A DNA stretch of 64,000 bases from Struthio camelus. Lineage: Eukaryota > Chordata > Aves > Struthioniformes > Struthionidae. The first letter of the stretch is position 1. Each line of letters opens with the position of its first letter. The translations under genes were made by a program, and so were the position numbers. Below are positions 13,600 to 21,816 of this stretch, piece by piece. The DNA lies in assembly GCF_040807025.1 (NCBI RefSeq), contig NC_090945.1, forward strand, positions 50,779,588 to 50,843,587. The letters are read 5' to 3'. Under the pieces are notes generated by a model, which was not told where the DNA came from, ran no database searches, and saw nothing but the letters and a program-made list of their open reading frames with translations.

Positions 13600-14140
13600 C
13601 TCTGTCAAATGTAGACTCTTGACCTTGCAGTCAGGATGACAAGAGAGTTATCCCAGGGTGTGCCCACGCCTGCCGGGCAATATTAGGTGCAAAATAGAGC
13701 TGTCTGTCTTCTTTAGCTAAAGTGGTTTCACAAATACTTCATAAATGCCTGTCTCCACAGAGCGGAGAGTTGTCTGCATTATCTCAGTAGATTCAATATT
13801 GAGATTAATGACGATGAGGGTCACTGGTTAAGCTGTCTAATCCTGACAAGCTGAGGCAAAGCGAGGAGGCAGGAGCGAAGCAAGGTGGCAGCTGACAATA
13901 CCTGCGGGAGAGTAATATCGGTCCCAGAAGCAGATGGAGCTAGCTGGAAAGTGTGCAACAACTCACAAATCATATCCTGCCATGTAAAGACTTTGTGTCA
14001 CGGGCTTGGCGGTACTTGAGGAGGACCAGCTGGGACGTCCGGCGCTCACACCTCAACTCCCGTAAAATAAAAGCGGAGCTTACCCTTGCAATTACAGCTG
14101 TTATAAAAATCTAATCCAGTGGGGCAGATGTTCAGGAGAC
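13600..14140. other. Candidate conserved non-coding element upstream of STOX2
   Basis: This non-repetitive, non-coding stretch has the texture of a developmental enhancer. It has even composition, no simple repeats and several transcription-factor-like words, including GATTAA/TAATC cores near 13806 and 13840 and a CAGCTG near 13890. No comparison was possible, so this is an inference from texture only. Confidence 0.25.
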
Positions 14141-15079
14141 GGGAGCCAGCTTGTCATTTACGCAAAAGACTTAGCAATGAAAAAGGGCTATAAAAATGGG
14201 AACAAATTCTCTTGCACCCCCCCTCCACCACCCCTTTCACTGTCTCTGTGCTGCCAAAGGGGACCAGAAAGCCAGCACCTCGTCTGTCAAGCTTCAGTTT
14301 TGTCTCCTTGCTTTGACCAAGTAGAAAATAACAGAGGAGCGGAAGGGCTGACTGCTGGCAGACACGGTATCGTTAACGTGTGCGAGTTCTCGGGACTGAC
14401 CCCGTAGGGGCAAACCCAGCGCTGGAAGGGCTTCAGCTGGCGTCGCCGGAGAAGCTGGTTATTTCCTCCCCAATGAGCATTTGCTGGGTTACGCCACTGC
14501 CGCTCATCAGCTGAAAGAGCGAAAAGGGGGTGGCTAGTATCATACGACAACCAGCATCCACACGTTTTTAAAACTAGTAACTGCTTACTGCCAGCTGTCG
14601 TAAGGTGCCTTTGACCTTCACATCTGTGAACCAGTCGTGCCTTTGGCTGTACGAGTTCACTGGAGGTAGGAAACCTAAGGCCTGAAGTGAGGTGGAAAGA
14701 GAGCAGAGCGCTGGACAGAGCAGAGCAAATGGGGTAGGAACTTCCTTTAGAAAGGAAGAAATATATATATCCATCCTGGGGATGGGAATTTCTTCCTTCT
14801 CAGAGCTTCTTTTTCAGAGCCATGTTGTTGTTTCCCAGGGGCACCTGTTACAACCATAGAAACTTCAGAAATTGGGTCTTCTGATCAAGAAAAGATAAAG
14901 TTTTGTTAGATGCACGTGTGTAGGAGGCCAGCTGTAGGCGAAGAACAAGCAGGGCCGAGAATTAAACCCCGAGGGTCAGGCCAGGGCACCGGACTCCTTT
15001 GGTCCCACTTGCCAGGCCTTGCTGGTGGGCTTCCTCTGCCGGCCCTGCTATGCAAATAGTGATGACCTCACCTCGCTTA

Positions 15080-15099
15080 TGATGTCACCAGTGACATCA
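15080..15099. promoter_or_regulatory. Perfect inverted repeat of CRE-like sites
   Basis: TGATGTCAC and GTGACATCA are exact reverse complements separated by CA. Each arm contains the CRE variant TGATGTCA (reverse TGACATCA), which bZIP factors of the ATF/CREB class can bind. No function is shown here. Confidence 0.4.
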
Positions 15100-16112
15100 C
15101 TGCCCGCTGAAGTCACAAAGGGCTGTGCGCAGGGTTGCTGTACCTCCCCCCGGCCCAGAAGCCTGGTGGGTGGTGGAGGAGGTGGTGGTGCTGGGTGAGC
15201 TGCAAACCAGGGGGAAGGCTGCAAGCGTGGATCACCTCTTCTGAACCCAGTCACGGTCAGTGGGTCGACGTGCACAACGTGGGAAAACCCCGCCAGCCGG
15301 TTACAGGTAGTGACTTCGCTGGCCAGCCATGTGTGTGCTGGCAGGACAGAGACATCTGGGCACTATTCTCCTTTTATTTATTTATTTTTTATTCCCTCCA
15401 GGCAGGAGGTGGGTATTGCATTAGCAACCCCTGCTTGAATTCATCTTCTATTAAATTAATTCTTCCACCTTCCAGTTCATTGAAACGTGGCCGGCTCTGC
15501 CCACCTCGCCTCCTTGCTTGTGCTCAGGATATACCTCCAGAAGGAAGAGGTAGGGTCACCACACTCTCCTTTACATCCCTCATCTACTGGGGTCCCTACA
15601 GGAAAGTCGAGCCAGTTCAAGCCTCGACCTCAGGTTGACGCCCTCAGTGATATGTGTCCCATGAGCAAGGACTTCCCTGTAGTTCATTCAGCCTATGTAC
15701 GCCGTTCACATTTCCATACCCTTAGGGGTATGTGGATTGTGATTTCATTCTCCTGAGTGCAATTTTGCACTGCCTGTAGCATTTATTCTCAGGACTTGCC
15801 TTGCCCTACATGGGAAGGGGCACCAGGGGAAAGCACATCTACACAAAGCAGAGAAATATCAGGTCAAAATGACAAAGTTGGTGGAGAGCCTCTGATCTCC
15901 CCCAAGCTGACTCCAGAGGGGGACGTGGGGACCCCCAGGTATCAGGCACGTGCCCTTGCTCCCTAGCTTGGCTGAGTCAGCGATGAGAAGAGCCCAAACG
16001 CCCCAGGCCACAGGCTGTGAAAGCAAATACAAAGAAGGGCAGAGAAATAGATAGTATTGCTCTTTCTTCCAAAGCGCTCATGAAAATTAATGGCCAATTC
16101 ACTTACAATTTC

Positions 16113-16151
16113 TTTTCATTACCTTGAGGGTAATGAAAATGAAATTTTCAT
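16113..16151. repeat. Perfect 11-bp hairpin followed by a second small palindrome
   Basis: TTTTCATTACC (16113-16123) and GGTAATGAAAA (16129-16139) are exact reverse complements around a 5-base loop. ATGAAA-T-TTTCAT (16139-16151) follows at once. The stem is too short for a microRNA precursor. Confidence 0.9.
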
Positions 16152-17194
16152 GAAAAACACAGTATTCTTTGGGTATATCAGTGCATGAGCTGCTTGAATG
16201 TATTCCTAGTGGTTCTTGCAAGGCAATTCCAACAAGCAGATACTTTAGGCAACTTGGTGTGTAATTTCCATAATTAAAATTGCATGTTACCTGCAAGTAT
16301 TGAGTCCTTTATAGCTCCAACAGAGCAGAGCTGCGTAGTGTGCAACAAAATTCTGTCTCTGTCAAATAAACTGTCTAAACCCAGTCCTAGTGTCTGACCA
16401 TAACCTGGCCAAATCAAGTGTTGCAATGGGCCCAAATTCCTAGCAGGTAAGGTCGGAAGACACATGAAAACTTCTCTGTTATAGATAAATATATGTATAG
16501 GGTTAAGATATACACATACCCTTCTCCTCCCTCCCTATCAATTTCCTGGCCTTGGCAGCCAAAAATTTCCTATGGAGGGAACCTATTCTGGCCCCATTTC
16601 TCTGCACCGATCGTTAAAAACACTGTGATGAGCTGTTTTACTAGTTGTTGGCTTCAAAACATTTCTAAGTCTCGTTCCTGTCTTTGCAGCTTCATAAATA
16701 AATAAAATTAAAGGGCCTTCCAGGTCAGGAGTTGTAGTGCCACTTATTTACATCTCTAAATATAGGCACCTCAGTGTGAATGTGGCAGACTTGTACCCTT
16801 GTATTATACATGTTTTGTGAGTAAATTGAGAACTTGTTTTCCACGTCTGCTAGGAGGTGACTTTTATCCTGGTCAGCATAACTTCCCTGGTATATGTAGA
16901 CTACTGTTAAACAGACAATAGACAATTGGAGCCTACCTGCTCACTTGTCCAAACACTAATCATCTCATTGCAAAAACTGAATTTTGTTGCCAAGGATTTT
17001 CCTCAAGAGGAAGATGGGCACATCAGCCACAGTCAAGGAGTCTCTTCTCCTTTCTTTGGTGCACTCTTTACCCGCAGGATCCTTCTTGATGCCAGCAAGT
17101 CTGAGTCAGGTGGAAGTGCAGAGCTTAAAAATTATGAAGTCAGCTGTTTGCTACACTGTTTATTAGTACGCAGTTTGGTTTGGAACCGGCTCAT

Positions 17195-17275
17195 CACTCC
17201 CCATACGGGAAACTCCCATTGACTTCAGTGGGAACGTTGCCTGAGTAAGGACTTCTGAGTAGGGCTTTTGGACTG
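17195..17275. repeat. Degenerate amniote interspersed repeat fragment
   Basis: The stretch containing AACTCCCATTGACTTCAGTG followed by TTGCCTGAGTAAGGACT matches a repeat that I recall as frequent in turtle and crocodile DNA, where a 'CCCATTGACTTCAATGGGA' core is typical. The family name is not certain. Confidence 0.5.
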
Positions 17276-17349
17276 AAGACAGCAGGACAGGACTGAAAGC
17301 TGAAATACTTGGCTCCTACCAGAGTAGAGGCTGTCAAATAGCAGTTCTC

Positions 17350-17470
17350 ATGATGCTTTTGATTAGCAGATCTCAAGGAACTTTACAAATGGGAGAAGTA
17401 TTATTATCCACATATTACAAAAACAGCTTACCAAAACAAAAGGCGAAAGGAAAACGAAACGGTGTTTTAT
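17350..17470 (-). repeat. MIR-like (CORE-SINE) fragment
   Basis: The words AACTTTACAAATGGG, ATTATTATCC and ATATTACA occur in the order seen in the reverse complement of MIR-type SINEs (caagcactttac, attattatcccc, attttacag). It is degenerate and has no intact ends. Confidence 0.6.
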
Positions 17471-17474
17471 GAAT

Positions 17475-18849
17475 TCTTGGCTGCAAATCTGTGTTTTCAT
17501 GCGCTGCAAACTATGCAAATACAGAGTTACATTTACCTACAAAGGCTGCCACAGTTCTGGGAAAGGATTTAAGAAGTATCTACTAGAATGCCTCTTCCAT
17601 GATCTGGCTACTCTTAGATAAAAGCTGCCAGCTCTCCTTCCGATCGCCATTGTTTCAGAGCATTCACTCTTTCGATATTGCTCCTGATTTTTCTCAAGTA
17701 TGACAAAAAGAGCATCAGGCCTATGTGTTATGGACATACCCCCTCCTGGCCCCTCTCCTACCTGCACGTCCACAGCGGTAAAGCGAGAAGCTGGAGGTAG
17801 TTTACATTGCCTCCGTATGTGCCGCGCTGCAACTCTGGCCAAGCCTGCGTAGCTCCCTCCTGGGGCAGGAGGAGGGGGCAGCACTAGTCAAAAGTTATTG
17901 TTGAAGTCTGCAAGTTCAGTTCTCCTTCCTCTTGTAATAAGTGCCGTATTTGATGCTGAGTCCCACACAGCTGCATTTCACAGCTGCACCTGCGGGCAGC
18001 ACTAGCAAAAGTCTCCAGCTTAAATCAGTCTTCCAAATGGAAATAGATGCATGTAAGTTGAAAAAAAACCCCAAAAAACCCTGATCTTAAAAATCCATCT
18101 TGTAGCTGGGAGCCCCTGATGGCTTGGGAGTTTGCTGCCAGAAACTTCAGCGATCCAGAAACTTACTGAAGTGTAAGAACAGCTCCTCTGGTGGAAAGAG
18201 GTGACTCTGCTGGAGCGTGTGCAGGACCCTTTTGCCAGGAAACACCACTAGCTGGATGGTAAAGGAGGGAAGGTAGTGTTTCTTCTTGTATAAAACCGCT
18301 ATTGAGATTCCAAAAAAGTACCTCCTCTAGGACATACACTTTAAAAAACCCTCATAAGAGACATATTGAATAAATTGCTTGCTGACTTACTGTCTGAATA
18401 CTGTATCTTAAACAAATTACTTGCTGACATACCCTTTAGGTTGCCAAATTGTGCAACTTGCCTTATTACGTACAAATCAAGAATGTCCAGTCACCGTTCG
18501 AAAATACATTTCACGTCAGCCTTTCTTTTGCATTATGTGGCACCGATGACTTGTAGGGGAATATTCTTTTCCCAGAGAGTTTTTAATCAGGAGAAACGCC
18601 TTTGTAGCAAGCAGATCTACCACACCTAAGCTCTGGATCAGGCAATATAAATAGCCAAAGAGTACAGCCCTGTCAGGTTTGTTTGGCTTTCTGCTCTTTA
18701 TTAGAATAAATAAACTCCATTTGCTGCAGACCTCCTGCCACTGCTGATGCATTTCAAAGAGAAGTGTCTAAATCTTCAGGGGCTACCTCACCACTAGTAA
18801 GGTAAACTTCTACCTTTCCAAACACTTCAGGGACACTTAGAAATTCCAC
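17475..18849. other. Intergenic region, fourth part
   Basis: No gene is seen. A short imperfect duplication lies at 18366-18435 (AAATTGCTTGCTGACTTA and AAATTACTTGCTGACATA). Otherwise it is unique-looking sequence. Confidence 0.6.
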
Positions 18850-19690
18850 TCACCCTGTTTTCTTTACTTGACCATAAAAAAAATTCTCGGCTGTCTGCTT
18901 GCTGGCATTTCCATTGGTAAATACCAGATTAGCTTTAATCTGGCTATAGATCTTGATTATTTGGAAGAAGTCCCTTGAAGGGGAGAGTGAATGAAAGGGA
19001 AGGAGATGCTGCTTAAGCCCAAACCAGGAAGCAAAAAAATGCAAATAAACCAAAGTGAACCAACTCCCCCCAGATTCTGCGGCAAAGCCGTTTGAATCAG
19101 TAGTGAGATGGGGAAAGAGAAGGGAATAATGAATGCGCACACTTGTCACCTACAGCCTTTACCCAGACCCTTGAAACAACGGGGGGTCTTTCAAGGGGGG
19201 CCGCGGGGTCCCGCTCAGCTCACCCTGGCTGTGACTTTTATGGGAATGGCATCTAACCCCGAGAGCGCGATATTATCTTGATTTATGCCAGAATCACTAC
19301 GCTCTGTCCAACTTGTTTTGGACAAATTATACTGTATTGTCTCTCGTGACCTTGTCATTATGGTTTTTTTTCCTCCTCATATGCACCCGTGCACAAACGC
19401 AGGGGGACTCGTCCAAACCAGCTCTAGTCATTGTCCCTCCGGTCACGCCTGCTCCTCTCGCTTTCGGGCTCTGTAGACAAGCAGAGCGGGTGCCACCAGC
19501 GCCGACAGCACGCCAGCAGCCCCTCGGCAGCCCTGCAGGCAGGGAAAAGCCCGAACATCATCGCCCGGCATATTTCGCATTTGGACTGCCGTTGTTAGTA
19601 AGAAGCGCTGATTACATGGCCTCCTCGCTAAATGAAGACAGAGGTGTAAGAAATGCATGCAAGGATTGAGGTAGCCGTTGCAATGGGATT
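18850..19690. other. Candidate conserved non-coding sequence upstream of STOX2
   Basis: This unique sequence includes AT-rich homeodomain-type words (TAGCTTTAATCTGG, ATGCAAAT near 19039) and a CpG-containing stretch toward 19450-19570. It has no coding signal, and the overlapping open frames on both strands exclude one another. Regulatory status is inferred from texture only. Confidence 0.25.
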
Positions 19691-20984
19691 CCTCCTCGCT
19701 GGGCAGGGCCGGCAGACGGACCCGAGGAGGAGGATGAGGGCTCCCCCGCGGGCTCAGCTGAGGGCCCGGGGTTCAAGCCACGGAGGGTGGGCGTGAAGCG
19801 GGGCGAAGGACAAGATGGCGAAATCCCAGTGGGAGAGGATTAGCCGGCTACGAATTAGCCTTTACAGGGGAACAAGCCAGGGACAGGGAGGATGTTGACA
19901 GCAGAGGAGCGTTACTCCAAATGCCTTGCAAGGGTGGGAAAATGACTGCCTGGCACGTTTTGCCGCACAGGTTGCCTCAGAATTGGTACTGAGGGGAAGA
20001 CAAACGCCGCTCACGGAGATGAGGTGCTGGTTACGCGACCAAAGGCCGTGTTGGGCGCGCGCTTTTTCCAGAGGCAGCAGAAGGACGGTGGATTTGATGA
20101 GTGCTCAGATTTGGGGGGCGGAAGCAAAACCTGAATGCTGTGTGTGAATGCTCGGTACGTATCAGACACGGGAACCAAAAGAAGTCAAAAGGCTTAGCCT
20201 GACGCCTTTGGGTTCTCAGGCAGGATTAAAAAAAAAAAAAGACCAGTTAAAGCTTTATGTTACCTGCCGAGCGGGCGAGATGTCACTGTGATGAGCCTCA
20301 CACAAAGGCAACACACAGGTAAGCCCTGCCCAGAGGAGTTGAAATGAAAGTGTGATGCGAGAGATAAAAGCCTGATACAATGCAGAGAGGAGGAAGGCAC
20401 AAGGTAATAATAACACGCATATGAGAAGATCATGACAGTAGTTTCAACACAGCGAAACTAGCTATTTTAGCAGGCAATCAATGGCTCAGGTGAGCTTTAT
20501 GAAGCAGTCTGCAGTACAACACGGATGCCGAGGGGTCCCCTTTCAAGCTTACGGCTGAATGAAAACGTAAAAGCGCCCCTTTGAAATATTGACAGAGGCA
20601 CAATCAAAAGTATTGTGGGCTGAGAAGGGCGGGGGGTCCTGAGATCCTGCTGCGCTGGATTTTTAAGGAGGGTTTACAGAATTGCGAGCCAGTGTTAATA
20701 AGCTCTGTTCATGACTCTGAATGACTCACGGGGATTTTGGACAGTGCATTTTACCTCTAATTTCCCCTTTGGTAAAGCTAATTCCGTAAAACTTGTCCGC
20801 TTCTCTGAGAGGGTGGTAAAGCTGATCACAGTCGGTATAGCGCTTAGACGGCATTGGAATAAAACCAGAAAGGAGCGGGAATATCAAAGGAGTTTAGAAA
20901 CGAATAGGGTGGCAGCTTCAGGGGGAGAAAAGACCTAAGAGACATTGATGTTGGCCAGTACGGGAGAAAGAGGCTAAAAAACCT
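19691..20984. other. STOX2 upstream flank
   Basis: Non-coding sequence leading into the CpG island. There is an A-run at 20228-20241 and scattered CpG-containing words such as GGGCGCGCGC at 20054. No TATA box can be tied to a start site. Confidence 0.5.
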
Positions 20985-21293
20985 GCTCGCGCAGAGCGGA
21001 GGCGGCCGCGGCCTTCCTCCTCCAGCGCTGCCCTCCTCGGAGGGCATCGGCGGCCAGAGCTGACCTTTTGCGGCGAACCTGAGGACTCTCCGCAGCAGGT
21101 GGAAGTTCAGGGTCTTAAATCTACCCCTTCCTTTCGGCAGGCAGGGGCGTCCCGCGCTCCCACGCGTGCCTGGCCCCCGGCTGCCCTGGGGGGCACCGAC
21201 GGCCCCGCAGCACCGGGCAGGCGACATCCCGGACCCGCGCAGCCGCCCCACCAGCACCCCCGAGGCACAGACCAGCTCCGCGCTGCCGCCGCC

Positions 21294-21319
21294 GGAGGAG
21301 GAGGAGGAGGAGGAGGAGG
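21294..21319. repeat. GGA triplet run
   Basis: About eight uninterrupted GGA/GAG triplets lie in the probable 5' UTR of STOX2. Confidence 0.95.
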
Positions 21320-21391
21320 CGGCACCGGGGCACAGCGGGGCGGGCCGGGCCGGGCCGGGGGCGGTGCCGGCGCAGCGGGGAGGCGGCAGCG

Positions 21392-21435
21392 GCCGAGCCG
21401 AGCCGAGCCGAGCCGGGCCGGGCCGGGCCGGGGCA
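21392..21435. repeat. GCCGA/GCCGG pentanucleotide array
   Basis: Tandem GCCGA units pass into GCCGG units just upstream of the start codon. Such GC-rich arrays can form strong RNA structure in a 5' UTR. Confidence 0.9.
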
Positions 21436-21439
21436 GGGC

Positions 21440-21463
21440 ATGGCCGGCGGCGGGTGGCGGTGA
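21440..21463 (+). promoter_or_regulatory. STOX2: Seven-codon upstream ORF in the STOX2 5' leader
   Basis: ATG at 21440 encodes M-A-G-G-W-R-R-type sequence (ATG GCC GGC GGC GGG TGG CGG) and stops at TGA 21461-21463, four bases before the main ATG at 21468. It has G at -3 and G at +4, a strong initiation context, while the main ATG has G at -3 but C at +4. If it lies in the mature leader it should reduce or tune STOX2 translation. Confidence 0.6.
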
Positions 21464-21467
21464 GGCC

Positions 21468-21816
21468 ATGCGGCGCCGGGCCGAGCGGTGCCTGCAGATC
21501 GCCCCGCACTCCCTGGCCATCGTCCTGGGCGGCGGGGCGGCGCGGCCGGGGGGCGGCGGGGCGGCGGCGGCGGCCGAGCTGGAGCTGGGCCGGCACCGCA
21601 TCGGCTACGAGATCTTCGCGGACTTCAAGCGGGAGAACATGCAGCACTTCTGGGACCGGCGGGCCACGGCGGCCGTGGCCGAGACTTTCTTCCTGGGCTG
21701 GATCGACGAGCAGGTGCTGCTGGTGCAGGGCAAGGAGGAGCACCTGGAGGTGCTGCGGCAGGGCTGGGCGCGCCGATCCCTCAAGCCTCCCAGCGGCTTC
21801 CACATCAAGTGCCTGG
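21468..21816 (+). CDS. STOX2: STOX2 first coding exon (storkhead-box protein 2, N-terminus)
   Basis: Storkhead-box proteins are winged-helix nuclear factors (STOX1 and STOX2 in vertebrates). This exon encodes 116 residues plus one base of a split codon, ending at a CTGG/GTAGGT donor (intron from 21817). The layout is a short basic start, L-Q-I-A-P-H-S-L-A-I-V-L (9-20), a Gly/Ala-rich linker (21-37), I-F-A-D-F-K-R-E-N (49-57), F-W-D-R-R (61-65), F-F-L-G-W-I-D-E-Q-V-L-L-V-Q (74-87) and K-P-P-S-G-F-H-I (106-113). It follows the N-terminal exon of STOX1 block for block. The STOX2 assignment comes from similarity plus the position next to TRAPPC11. The ATG was chosen because STOX1 starts at the same point, although the frame is open upstream to an ATG at 21099. 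The remaining exons are not in the window. Confidence 0.88.

Larger units (their letters stand above)
14141..17190. other. Intergenic region, third part
   Basis: No supported gene. It includes a GGT/GGA-rich segment (15165-15200) and two perfect inverted repeats listed separately. The 167-codon open frame at 15135-15638 is tryptophan- and serine-rich with no motif and is judged spurious. Confidence 0.6.

Noticed and set aside
15135..15638. 167-codon open frame upstream of STOX2
   Set aside because: Composition-driven, with no family features. The GGT repeats explain the Trp/Gly-rich start.
16113..16139. Hairpin considered as a microRNA precursor
   Set aside because: The stem has only 11 pairs with a 5-base loop, well below the length of a Drosha substrate.
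21099..21467. In-frame N-terminal extension of STOX2 from ATG 21099
   Set aside because: The added residues are Pro/Gly/Ala-rich repeats, and the paralogue STOX1 starts at the point matching ATG 21468. It could still be 5' UTR.
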